Below are positions 16,207-24,937 of a stretch of DNA of 64,000 bases, one piece after another. The stretch lies in NCBI RefSeq assembly GCF_005116735.1, contig NZ_SWDB01000007.1:62001-126000 (forward strand). Reading direction: 5' to 3'. The position numbers and the translations under genes were made by a program. This stretch comes from Thalassotalea mangrovi (GTDB lineage: Bacteria > Pseudomonadota > Gammaproteobacteria > Enterobacterales > Alteromonadaceae). The notes under the pieces were generated by a model, which did not search any database, was not told the DNA's origin, and saw nothing but the letters and a program-made list of their open reading frames with translations. How positions within the stretch are numbered: position 1 is the first letter of the stretch; every line of letters begins with the position of its first letter.

Positions 16207-17517
16207 TCACAGCAGGACTATCGTGATTATGTACATGGTGAAAACCGACAGCGGAGCCATGAACAAAATTTTCAAAATCGTTTTAGGCTCTTCGCTGGCA
16301 CTCACTTCAGGGATTTTCGCTCTCACCTGAACGTAAACACCAAATGCCAGGCCTAAAAACATGTACAGAAAAACGATATAACTTCGGCTAAGAAAGAAAG
16401 CGGTAGCCATGAATCCGATTAGACAGTAAAAATAAATTTTCGCTAGTGCCAGGTTTTGACGCAGAGTTTTATCCTGAAGTTCGCTTTCATACTTACTCGA
16501 ATCTATGTTTATGATTTTAAGGAGCATGATCATGGTTAAAATGATCGTCATAAACCACAGGGTGTAGCCAATAAGTCCTAGTTCAGCAAAAATTAATACA
16601 TAGGAGTTGTGTGCGGTTCGTCCATGATTTTCTATAAACTGGTTGGCGCCGACCCCAAATAATGGACTGCTCTTTAACATCTGGATTCCTTCATACCAGG
16701 CATCGATGCGCCCGTAGGCGCTGTCTTCGTCGGCACTAATTTCCCTGAATAATGACATGGCGATGAACGTTATCGGCAATGAAATGATAGATGCCAGCGT
16801 CGCCTTAACAGTACCGAATTGAAAGTAACAGTATGCCAGGCACATAAATATAAGCCCTATCAAAGCTCCTCTTGAGTTGGCCAAGTATATTCCATAAAGA
16901 AGTCCGGCTACCAAAGCCAGATAAATAAAACGCATTATGAGACTTTGGCTGTTAGAGCGCAGATAGAATAGAATAGGCAAATTCATTAGCAGAAACATGC
17001 TCATATCGTTGGGGTCGTTAAACAGCCCCACATACCTTATTCGTGTGTCCTGAATTAATGAAATGCCCGTCCAGCCAATGCCGTCAGGATTGGCTCTTTG
17101 GCTCAGGCCATGGTGAACCATGATTATCGATGTTAAAGTGAACAGGAAAAAAATCCAGTTTCGTTTGGCAGGGGAATTGACTAAACTGGCGTACATGATG
17201 AAGGGCAGCAATCCATATATCGCAAAGTCAATTGATGCGAATAAGCCACCTCCAAGCCATCCATTCCAGAGACCGGATATTGGCATCAGAAAAACAATCC
17301 CCAGCAAAAACCAAGATTGGTAACCCCAAAGCTTAGGACGTTGTGATGCCAGAAAGAAGATAAAAGCTATGATTAAGAAATAGCGCGCAATGGGCGTTGG
17401 GTCTGGATTATACGTCCACTCCTGCGGACGGATAAAAAGAGCAATGGTATAGATAAACAGGAAGAAAAAGCCGAGATGAGAACTGTTTTTATCGTACAGG
17501 CCTACTGATTTTTCCAT
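16207..17517 (-). CDS. O-antigen ligase-like membrane protein, exosortase-associated type
   Basis: The 436-aa polytopic protein has about ten helices. The N-terminal IALFIRPQEWTYNPDPTP is characteristic of the putative O-glycosylation ligase subgroup found with exosortase A. The Wzy_C/WaaL-like region has YLANSRGALIGL, GVGANQFIENHGRTAHNSYV and FAELGLIGY. Such proteins polymerise lipid-linked repeats or transfer glycan to acceptors on the periplasmic face. Its start overlaps the end of the acyltransferase gene by 16 bp on the same strand. It may act as Wzy polymerase for this locus or as a ligase; sequence alone does not decide. Confidence 0.87.
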   Translation of the reverse strand: MEKSVGLYDKNSSHLGFFFLFIYTIALFIRPQEWTYNPDPTPIARYFLIIAFIFFLASQRPKLWGYQSWFLLGIVFLMPISGLWNGWLGGGLFASIDFAIYGLLPFIMYASLVNSPAKRNWIFFLFTLTSIIMVHHGLSQRANPDGIGWTGISLIQDTRIRYVGLFNDPNDMSMFLLMNLPILFYLRSNSQSLIMRFIYLALVAGLLYGIYLANSRGALIGLIFMCLAYCYFQFGTVKATLASIISLPITFIAMSLFREISADEDSAYGRIDAWYEGIQMLKSSPLFGVGANQFIENHGRTAHNSYVLIFAELGLIGYTLWFMTIILTMIMLLKIINIDSSKYESELQDKTLRQNLALAKIYFYCLIGFMATAFFLSRSYIVFLYMFLGLAFGVYVQVRAKIPEVSASEEPKTILKILFMAPLSVFTMYIITIVLL

Positions 17518-18707
17518 AGTAAAAAGTCCCTAGCTTGCTTTAATTTATTATTCATTGCAAAACCCAGATTGCTGGCTTTTTTAACGGCTAACCTAGATTC
17601 AAATAATTCTCGGGTGTTATCTGCAAATTGTTGTTTGTATGATCGACCCGACGCACCTTTCATAAAGTCATAGTATTTAAACTGGCGCTTGATACACTCT
17701 TCAATCAACAGAAAATGAGACAAAAAACCGGGCGAAAGATTTGGCCGGAACTCAGTGTCTAAACCGCTCTGGTAGAAATAACAAGTCTCATTATAGGTTA
17801 TAGCATAGATTGCCGATATTGCTTGGCCACGAGCGAATAAGACCCAGAGCTCAAGGCGGTTATGTAACAGGGCTTGATGCATAAATTTTTGATGAAATAA
17901 ACGAAATTTATCGGCTTTGAATACACCAGGCTTTTCCAGTCGTTGCCAGCGTTTCTGGTGCAAATCCTGTAAATGTTGAATGCCTTCCTCAAGGCTGGAG
18001 AGGTAGCGATAGGATTTAAATTCGCCCTGCATTTGTTGCAACCACTGATTACGGTGACGAAACATTTTCTTGCGAAAAGATGGTTGCAGCTGTTGCCAGA
18101 ATTGTTCTCGCTCCGAAGGTAAGCGGCAACGGTACGATGTCCCAACGGTACTAGTGGATATAAAGAAGTAGCGATTAATTTTGCGCACAAAGTGAGCAAG
18201 GCAGCTATGTGCCAGGTAGTTATTCAGGGTAATATGAGTAACGGCTGTCATCGGTTGCTGACAGTAAGGGTGGACCCGATGGTGATTGGTGAACAGGCAG
18301 TCCATCAAGATATCACACAAATTGCTGGCTACGGATTGAAAATGTTCTGGTGCGCAGATAATGTCGAGGTATTCGCTGGCGACTTCCTCGCTTTCCGCCT
18401 CACCGGTACCTAACATCCGTAGTGTCTGATGTTGAATGTAAAATGGGGCGATTGCGATCAGGTTATCATGTTTATACAACAACACGATGTAAAGGCGATC
18501 TCCTGGCCTGGCATAGGTGTGCCACCAAAGGTTTAACCAACTAAAATCCAGAAAAAAACTTAAATGGGATTGTTTGACCATTTGCGCGTCCCAAATGCCT
18601 CGCAAATTATCAAACCCTCTGGTCGTCGTTATTATTTTACAATCCAAAACCTTGACTCGACTAAAACTCCTTAGATAGTTATAGATGGAATTAGCTAAAT
18701 ACCCCAA
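17502..18707 (-). CDS. CelD/BcsL-like (FemAB-related) GNAT acyltransferase
   Basis: Up to 401 aa. The family start pattern WDAQMVKQSHLSFFLDFSW is followed by the C-terminal acetyltransferase core (ELWVLFARGQAISAIYAI; YFYQSGLDTEF; YYDFMKGASGRSYKQQF). This is the CelD/BcsL type, related to the FemAB-like proteins of exosortase loci, and probably adds an acyl or aminoacyl group to the glycan. The start is unclear. The frame opens with a TTG at 18707 without a ribosome site, and no ATG lies before the conserved WDAQ block. The true start may therefore be a rare codon between 18707 and about 18620. It overlaps the ligase gene by 16 bp. Confidence 0.8.
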   Translation of the reverse strand: MGYLANSIYNYLRSFSRVKVLDCKIITTTRGFDNLRGIWDAQMVKQSHLSFFLDFSWLNLWWHTYARPGDRLYIVLLYKHDNLIAIAPFYIQHQTLRMLGTGEAESEEVASEYLDIICAPEHFQSVASNLCDILMDCLFTNHHRVHPYCQQPMTAVTHITLNNYLAHSCLAHFVRKINRYFFISTSTVGTSYRCRLPSEREQFWQQLQPSFRKKMFRHRNQWLQQMQGEFKSYRYLSSLEEGIQHLQDLHQKRWQRLEKPGVFKADKFRLFHQKFMHQALLHNRLELWVLFARGQAISAIYAITYNETCYFYQSGLDTEFRPNLSPGFLSHFLLIEECIKRQFKYYDFMKGASGRSYKQQFADNTRELFESRLAVKKASNLGFAMNNKLKQARDFLLWKNQ

Positions 18708-18789
18708 AAAATGACAATATTTTTTATTCTCAACGGCTTACCAACTACACTGAGATTTATATTGAATAACAATTAGTAAGTAACGGAAT

Positions 18790-20334
18790 ATGAAATTTTC
18801 CTGGTTGTGGTTGAGTGTGATATTAGCGGCGTTAGGGCTTAGTCGGCCGGCGTTGGCGAGCGTTGAATTTACCATTGCTGCTGACGGTGGTGGCTATCAG
18901 GTAGTGATCCCGGTTCCCGCTAATCGGGTTAAGTTGCAAAGCACCCCTGCAGTTGTACAAATTAATGGGGCTACCGAGCATGCTATTGCAGATGTCGATA
19001 TTACTCATCATATGCTTTGGCCGGATGCCGATGGGCAGCCTGAATTTGTCCGGGCACTAATCGTTACATTTCCCCGGCCATTGTCCAAAAACAGTGTCTT
19101 TGCATTAAAGTTTTCCGCCAGGGCAAACGAGGCTATCAAGCCATGGTCAGGTGGCGCATTAAATCTGGCCGATGTGATTTTTTCCCCGGATTGGTTATCA
19201 GCGAGCTTGTACGCTCCGCTGCGGTCAACCAGCAACAGGCCTCCTGACTGGTTTGATTATGCTTATCAGCAGTTTGGATATCGCATGGCAGACATGGAAT
19301 CCATCAACCAGGATCCTAAGATTAAGCGAAATTTTACCACATCTGCCCCCTGGCTTTATGACCGTGTTTACGTGTTGTATCAACTTTACTTTAAAACGGG
19401 CGACTTGTATTTCAAGCATGCGGCTCGTGCATCAGCCGAGATTTATCGCAGTTATCTCAATGAATTTGGCTATTTCTCTTTAAAACCGGGAACCGATATT
19501 AAATACCTGTTATCACCGGGAATGCTTCTTGATTACCAGTTTTATCCATCATCGCAGACTCGCCAGGTGATTAACCAATTCTTTCAAAACAGTTCGCGCT
19601 GGCCTGAGCAGTATCTGCCAGGGCATACATTCTGGACCGAACGTAATCTGTCAGTAGCTTTAGCCAATGCCATAAGCGAATGGGAAATCAGTCACTCATC
19701 GCAAAGCCTGCAGCGGGTTGAGCAATTGTTATCGGGTTCAAAGCGAATGCTTGAAGTGGCAATGAAAGATAATCTTAATTGTCTCGCCCATCCCTATCGT
19801 GTGCACGAGGGCAGGGGGGATGACGTGCTGGTTTGCTCCCCGTGGATGAATGCGTTGCTTGGCCATCAACTTTTTAAATGGTGGCAATTAACGGGCGATG
19901 AGGATGCGGCAGAATTACTTATGGCTCTGGCTACCGATGTTGTAGAGCGGGGTACCTACCAGGCACCGAAGGGTAAAATCGCCGGACTGACGGTTCCTAA
20001 ATATCTGGTTTTTGCCAGCCCATCAAAATTTGCCGAGCAGATGTCACACTCAGACTTGCAACATGCCTGTGATGTGGCAGGGTTGTTGGTAACTGCCAGG
20101 TTTTTGAGTGTTCAACAGCAAGGCGATGATGGCTATTTCAAAGATAAAATGGAGGCATTGTTGTTAAGTTGTCGTGCCATCCTTGGTGTGGATAAAAAAA
20201 ATCACAGTTGGCGGGTAAAACCACTGCGGAAATTTAACTGGTGGTTTCATTCGACCGGCAATCTTTCCTGGCAGTTGACGCAGTTGGATAGTGTTGAGCA
20301 CGTGAATCCGGTTATTGGTGCTGGCAATAAGTAA
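18790..20334 (+). CDS. Secreted 514-aa protein of unknown function in EPS locus
   Basis: A Sec signal peptide with predicted cleavage after SRPALA (residue 24) begins the protein. An N-terminal beta-rich domain spans about residues 25-150. A long helical region follows with repeated aromatic helix pairs (DWFDYAYQQFGYRM; PWLYDRVYVLYQLYFKTG; GHTFWTERNLSVALAN; NALLGHQLFKWWQLTG). That repeats like an alpha/alpha toroid of the kind used by polysaccharide lyases and glycoside hydrolases. No catalytic motif can be assigned safely. A GTAACGGAAT stretch precedes the ATG. It is divergent from the acyltransferase gene and may trim or modify the exported polymer, by inference from secretion and location. 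Confidence 0.8.
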   Translation: MKFSWLWLSVILAALGLSRPALASVEFTIAADGGGYQVVIPVPANRVKLQSTPAVVQINGATEHAIADVDITHHMLWPDADGQPEFVRALIVTFPRPLSKNSVFALKFSARANEAIKPWSGGALNLADVIFSPDWLSASLYAPLRSTSNRPPDWFDYAYQQFGYRMADMESINQDPKIKRNFTTSAPWLYDRVYVLYQLYFKTGDLYFKHAARASAEIYRSYLNEFGYFSLKPGTDIKYLLSPGMLLDYQFYPSSQTRQVINQFFQNSSRWPEQYLPGHTFWTERNLSVALANAISEWEISHSSQSLQRVEQLLSGSKRMLEVAMKDNLNCLAHPYRVHEGRGDDVLVCSPWMNALLGHQLFKWWQLTGDEDAAELLMALATDVVERGTYQAPKGKIAGLTVPKYLVFASPSKFAEQMSHSDLQHACDVAGLLVTARFLSVQQQGDDGYFKDKMEALLLSCRAILGVDKKNHSWRVKPLRKFNWWFHSTGNLSWQLTQLDSVEHVNPVIGAGNK

Positions 20335-20435
20335 ATCGGCTCTTTTCTGAGAAGGTTGCAGTGATACGGACTTTACTGTCGGACTCTTGTTCCGGCGTAT
20401 GCCAATATTTGCCTTCGCTAAATTCAGATGTTCGC

Positions 20436-21515
20436 TTAGTTCAGGTAAAGCTGCTTGTATTTATTGGCACAGTTTTGCAACGAGAAATTCTGTTCTATCA
20501 TTGTCTTGCTGCGGTGTGCGTATTCATGTACGGTTTTGCGGTCATTGATGCAGGTTTCAATAATTTTCGCCAGAGACTGGCTGTCGTCGTAATTAAATAA
20601 CCAGCCGGTATTTTCATGGGAAACCAGCCTTGGATTTCCTCCGACATCGGTAGCGATTACCGCACATTCACTGGCCATTGCTTCGATAATCGCCAGTGAT
20701 AAGCCTTCTGTTTCTGAGGTTACAACCAACACATCGAAACTTGAGTAAATCTGATCTCGTTGATTAACGACGCCATGGAAAATGACGTTGGCATCAGGTA
20801 AATGTTCTTCCTTGAATTGTTGCAATAATCCGAGACACGGACCATCTCCGAAAAAATGGACGACAATTTTTTTACGCACTTCTGGTGTCAAATTTTCTAA
20901 TGCTTTCAATAAGTTTATCTGATTCTTTATGTCAATCATGCGTCCTACGGAGCCGAGTGAAAGGGTGTCCTCAACCGTCTTGCGGGCACCGGTAATTTCC
21001 GGTAGCAACACGGCGTTATCGATAACCCACTTTTGCTTCTTATGCCAACCATGATTAGTGCTGAATATTTGCTGGCTCTCTTCACTGACAAAGGTAATTG
21101 TGTGAATGTATTTTTCACAGTATTTATGTAATAACTGCCAGGTCGGGGTGTCGAGGGGAGCAGCACCATGGCGGGTATAAATAATTTTTCGCTGGCCGAT
21201 CAATGGCAATAATGGTGCAATAAACTTGAGCACATGGGGAGAGTGAATATGAATAACATCCGCATTTCTCAATATTCGGTGTAAACGAGTCAGGGCAATA
21301 ATCTTCGGTCCTCGATTAAAAAAAACATTCAGCTTTAAAGCGTTGCATTCGCTGACTAATGGATCATCCTGACGGCCAAAAGAGAATATCTTTGTCTTCA
21401 GGCCATCGTGACGTTGTTGTTGACATAAATCAATGACAAACCGCTCGGCTCCACCGATCAAAAGACTGGACACCATGTGCAACACTGATAGTTTTTGATT
21501 ATTACGTCTGCGCAT
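20436..21515 (-). CDS. Glycosyltransferase, GT4 family
   Basis: The 359-aa GT-B enzyme starts with LSVLHMVSSLLIGGAERFVIDLC, the glycine-rich acceptor loop. The GT4 half contains SLGSVGRMIDIKNQ, FFGDGPCLGLL, FHGVVNQRDQIY and the E-x7-E segment SETEGLSLAIIEAMASECAVIAT. DVIHIHSPHVLKF and YTRHGAA are typical of capsule and lipopolysaccharide transferases. It is transcribed alone on the minus strand, convergent with the secreted 514-aa gene (101 bp between the stops) and divergent from the GT4 gene at 21625. The sugar is not assignable. Confidence 0.9.
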   Translation of the reverse strand: MRRRNNQKLSVLHMVSSLLIGGAERFVIDLCQQQRHDGLKTKIFSFGRQDDPLVSECNALKLNVFFNRGPKIIALTRLHRILRNADVIHIHSPHVLKFIAPLLPLIGQRKIIYTRHGAAPLDTPTWQLLHKYCEKYIHTITFVSEESQQIFSTNHGWHKKQKWVIDNAVLLPEITGARKTVEDTLSLGSVGRMIDIKNQINLLKALENLTPEVRKKIVVHFFGDGPCLGLLQQFKEEHLPDANVIFHGVVNQRDQIYSSFDVLVVTSETEGLSLAIIEAMASECAVIATDVGGNPRLVSHENTGWLFNYDDSQSLAKIIETCINDRKTVHEYAHRSKTMIEQNFSLQNCANKYKQLYLN

Positions 21516-21579
21516 GTTTTATGCTTCTTCACTTGTTTTAATCTAACTATAGAAAAAACCAATGATTTGACAAATTTTA

Positions 21580-21587
21580 TAGTTCAA
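21580..21587 (+). promoter_or_regulatory. TAGTTCAA motif upstream of GT4 gene
   Basis: TAGTTCAA is part of a near-palindrome ATAGTTCAACTAT (21579-21591) in the divergent intergenic region 21516-21624. It matches sites at 1073-1080, 1136-1143 (reverse) and 27494-27501. It may be a shared control element; this rests on recurrence only. Confidence 0.3.
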
Positions 21588-21624
21588 CTATCTCTAAATA
21601 TTAGGAATCATAAGGACGAGCCAG

Positions 21625-22740
21625 ATGAAGATTTTGGAGATAGTTCAATCTTTGGATAAAGGAGGTCGTACCGTCCGTTTCGTGGATACCATTATTGGCC
21701 TTCGTGACAGAAGTATCAGCGTCTATCCAATCTCTTTAAAATCTCCGGAAAGACCTCTGAAAATCGATGATATCTGTATTATACCCAGGCATCAGGGGTA
21801 CAACTTTTCGCTCGTGTGGCAATTGGTTGACTTCATTCGCAGACACAATATCGATTTGGTACACGCCCATTGTGAATATACACAATTTTATGCAGGGATC
21901 GCCTGTAAACTGTGTCGAATACCAATTGTTGCAACCATGCATCGCTCAGATTTGAGTAAATATCGTCCCTCACTGCTTAATTCCTGTTTGCGTTATCTGG
22001 TCGATGTCTTTGTCGCAGTATCGAAAGACCGGCAGGGAAAACTGGTCAAACAGCTTTCAGTCCCGGAAGAAAAGACATGTGTCGTCCACGGCGGGGTGAC
22101 CAAAACTCAGCAGATTGAAGAAGCGCAAAAATATCAGCTACGCCAGCAGCTGGGGATAGCAGATGACCAGTTGGTCTTATTCAGTCTTGGTCATCTTGGC
22201 GAAATTAAAGGACATCAGGACACGATTCGAGCATTGCGCAACATTAATGACAGTAGGGTACATCTTTATATCGCCGGTACCGGAGAAAAGTCTGAGAAGA
22301 CGTTCCTGGTTGATATGGTAGAGCGTTTCAAATTACGGGAACGCGTTCATTTTGTCGGCCAAACCAGCATCGCCCAGACCTGGATGCAAGCCTGCGATAT
22401 ATTTATTCAGCCCTCACTGGAAGAAGCCTTTGGCCTGGTTTTTATTGAAGCAGGGGCGGTGGGACGGCCGGTGATTGCGACCCGGGTTGGTGGTATTAAA
22501 GAGATAATTGATGATGACCAGACGGGTATTCTCGTTGAGCCGGGACATCCGGAGCAGCTAGCGCAGGCGATCATGACTCTTATCTCAGATAAAACCCGAC
22601 GGGAAGCGATGGGGCATAACGGTCTGTTGCGGGTCAGAAAAAATTTCTTGCTTGAACACATGATTAATCGATATCAGCTATTATTTAGTGAATTGCTGGT
22701 CAGTAACGTTTCGCTATGGAAAAAATTATGGTTACGATAG
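21625..22740 (+). CDS. Glycosyltransferase, GT4 family
   Basis: The 371-aa GT-B protein begins KILEIVQSLDKGGRTVRFVDTI and contains LVHAHCEYTQFYAGI, VVHGGVTK and FSLGHLGEIKGHQD. The E-x7-E block is PSLEEAFGLVFIEAGAVGRPVIAT, followed by IDDDQTGILVEPGHPEQLA. These mark a retaining GT4 enzyme. An AAGGACGAG ribosome site lies 7-8 nt before the ATG. Its last 25 bp overlap the start of the next glycosyltransferase gene, so the pair is translated from one message. Acceptor and donor are unknown. Confidence 0.92.
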   Translation: MKILEIVQSLDKGGRTVRFVDTIIGLRDRSISVYPISLKSPERPLKIDDICIIPRHQGYNFSLVWQLVDFIRRHNIDLVHAHCEYTQFYAGIACKLCRIPIVATMHRSDLSKYRPSLLNSCLRYLVDVFVAVSKDRQGKLVKQLSVPEEKTCVVHGGVTKTQQIEEAQKYQLRQQLGIADDQLVLFSLGHLGEIKGHQDTIRALRNINDSRVHLYIAGTGEKSEKTFLVDMVERFKLRERVHFVGQTSIAQTWMQACDIFIQPSLEEAFGLVFIEAGAVGRPVIATRVGGIKEIIDDDQTGILVEPGHPEQLAQAIMTLISDKTRREAMGHNGLLRVRKNFLLEHMINRYQLLFSELLVSNVSLWKKLWLR

Positions 22741-23702
22741 TAATCTCTCCAAGGGATAGGTACACAGGTATTTTGGAATGTATTAGTCGTGTTTATCAAT
22801 ACACGACTGAGCCGTTCAAACTCATCGTTTTGGATTTGGGATACCCTAAATCGCTACGACGGGATATTGAGCGGGTTTTAGCTCCGTTTGACAATGCACA
22901 GATAATCGATCTGGGGTTGATGATACCCATGCGGGCGATCGCTGCAATACGCGAGCAGATTGATACACCGTACACGATGTTTATCGATAATGATTCAATC
23001 GTGACCAGTAATTGGCTCCCGCCGCTGCTCGAAGTGGCCAGGCTCGACGATGTGGCAGTGGTAAATCCGCTTACCTTGGAAAAGGAAGGGGTGGATCGTG
23101 GTGCTAAGTTGCGCACTCACCTTTTCACTAATGAAATACGTAGTATTGATGTTTCTGGCGTCAAGTATTTGATTGAGGCTAAAAGCTATCGCCGCAGTTT
23201 GCCTGAAGCACTACCAGAAGAAATCCGACCCTCGGATATGTTCGAATTGCATGGGGTGATGTTTAACACCCAAATCCTGAAAACTATCGATATTCCTGAT
23301 ATGGTCATTCGCGAGCACATCGATATCGGTATTCAGCTACACCGGATGGGAAAAAAGGTGTTATCGCAACCGAAATCCGTCGTTATTTTTGATAACCTGG
23401 GCACGCGCATGAAGCTGAGTGATATGCGTTATTTCTTTCACCGCTGGTCTAAACGGTTATGCTGGCACTCTGCCCGGGAATTCGAACGTCGCTGGGGGTT
23501 AAATTTTTATTCGGAAGACGCTATGTACCTTTGGGTCTTTCGGCGTCGGGTATTCCTGATTTGTCGCTGGTTGTATTTGCCGATTCCGGTTGCCAACAAA
23601 CTTACCGGTGCTGCTGCCCGGCTGTACAACTTCTTTAACCCGGTCTGGGAACCTCTTGACGATCCGATCGCCAAGTCGGAGCGTTATTTTCCGGAAGGCT
23701 AA
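22716..23702 (+). CDS. Glycosyltransferase, GT2-like (GT-A fold)
   Basis: The 328-aa protein has a GT-A start (VTIVISPRDRYTGILECI), the metal-binding DxD-type motif in TMFIDNDSIV (about residue 90), ELHGVMFN and a membrane-associating C-terminus rich in Arg and aromatics (RRRVFLICRWLYLPIP). Two in-frame ATG codons, at 22716 and 22728, are possible starts. The 25-bp overlap with the upstream GT4 gene means either lies inside that gene. It is probably an inverting transferase of the polymer pathway. It is more divergent than the other GT2 enzymes here, so family confidence is moderate. Confidence 0.78.
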   Translation: MEKIMVTIVISPRDRYTGILECISRVYQYTTEPFKLIVLDLGYPKSLRRDIERVLAPFDNAQIIDLGLMIPMRAIAAIREQIDTPYTMFIDNDSIVTSNWLPPLLEVARLDDVAVVNPLTLEKEGVDRGAKLRTHLFTNEIRSIDVSGVKYLIEAKSYRRSLPEALPEEIRPSDMFELHGVMFNTQILKTIDIPDMVIREHIDIGIQLHRMGKKVLSQPKSVVIFDNLGTRMKLSDMRYFFHRWSKRLCWHSAREFERRWGLNFYSEDAMYLWVFRRRVFLICRWLYLPIPVANKLTGAAARLYNFFNPVWEPLDDPIAKSERYFPEG

Positions 23703-23941
23703 ACCTGTATTCTGCCATCTTCCTGGCCAGAGATTTCTCAACCTGGCCGTCTGTGCCTGTTTTTTTTACAAATCAGCGACGTTTTTTTTCATTTCAACAC
23801 TAACCCCATGATTTAATAGCCTAAATAAGAATGGCCTAAGACTTGCTTAGATAGTTATGTTGAGTCAGGCCAACATACCGCCAATGCAGACTCACTTGCA
23901 GTATTGATCATATTATAATTTTAGCCACAACAGGGGTCACA

Positions 23942-24769
23942 ATGCAGATTAGCGTCGTTATTCCTTTTTACAATGACTATGACTTTTTCCCAGAGGCATT
24001 GGCGTCGGTTCGCCGCCAAAGTTACCAGGTAGCTGAGGTGGTGGTAGTAAATGATGGCGCCGATCAAAAATCACGCCAATTCCTGGGACAGTTTGATGAT
24101 ATTACGGTAATTCATTTGCCAGAAAATAGTGGTTCCGCGGCGGCGCGTAACGTCGGCATCATTGCCGCGGTGAGTTCCTGGATCGCGTTTCTGGATGCGG
24201 ATGATGTGTGGATGGACAATAAACTGGCGATGCAAGTGAAGTTCCTTAAGGATAACCCTCATTTTGATGGCTGTCATACCGGGGTTTGTACCTTTAATCA
24301 GGACGGCATTCTCAATACCTATCTGAACAAACCTGGTAACCTTAAAATCTCTGATATGCTGATCGATACCCATGTCTTACCCAGTGCCTTGATGATCAGA
24401 CGCCAGGCTTTACTGGATATCAACTTATTCGATGTCAAATTTCGCTGTAAACAGGATCAGGAATTAACATTGCGGCTTGCTGTATCGGGGTATCAGGTAG
24501 GGTTCATTAATCAATGCCTGATGAAATTGCGTCGGATGGATCATGGCAATACGACATCGAGCGGCCACAAGATACTGGCCGGTGCCTGGCAAATGTTGCG
24601 AAAGCACAGGAACCTGTACCGACAATACCCGGGAACCACGGCTAAATTCATTTATTTTTCGTTGATGACTGCCGGTGGCAAGATGCATGGCCTGGAAAGA
24701 AAAAGCTGCTTTATGCTAGGTAAGACGATGGCACGTGTATTTCCAAGTCTGCGCTCGTTGGCCAGCTAA
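23942..24769 (+). CDS. Glycosyltransferase, GT2 family
   Basis: The 275-aa protein is a compact GT2 enzyme: ISVVIPFYNDYDFF, VVVNDGADQKS, NSGSAAARNVGI, the DxD motif IAFLDADDVWMDNK and FRCKQDQELTLRLA. No membrane helices are apparent. It follows a 239-bp intergenic region with the block CTTAGATAGTTATG (23846-23859), also present in front of the acyltransferase gene (18671-18684), so it may have its own promoter. It is convergent with the exosortase gene. The sugar is unknown. Confidence 0.9.
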   Translation: MQISVVIPFYNDYDFFPEALASVRRQSYQVAEVVVVNDGADQKSRQFLGQFDDITVIHLPENSGSAAARNVGIIAAVSSWIAFLDADDVWMDNKLAMQVKFLKDNPHFDGCHTGVCTFNQDGILNTYLNKPGNLKISDMLIDTHVLPSALMIRRQALLDINLFDVKFRCKQDQELTLRLAVSGYQVGFINQCLMKLRRMDHGNTTSSGHKILAGAWQMLRKHRNLYRQYPGTTAKFIYFSLMTAGGKMHGLERKSCFMLGKTMARVFPSLRSLAS

Positions 24770-24937
24770 ATCAGCTTAATTTTGTCTCCCGGGTGACTCA
24801 GGCAGATCCACTAATTCATATCCGATATTTTGCAGCAAATTCGCAATTCATCCGTTCAATGTTTGTCACCCGATTTGGCTTATGAATCGGTCTCGTCTTA
24901 GTCGCTTTGCTGCGACCATCCAGGCAGAGCGTTAATC

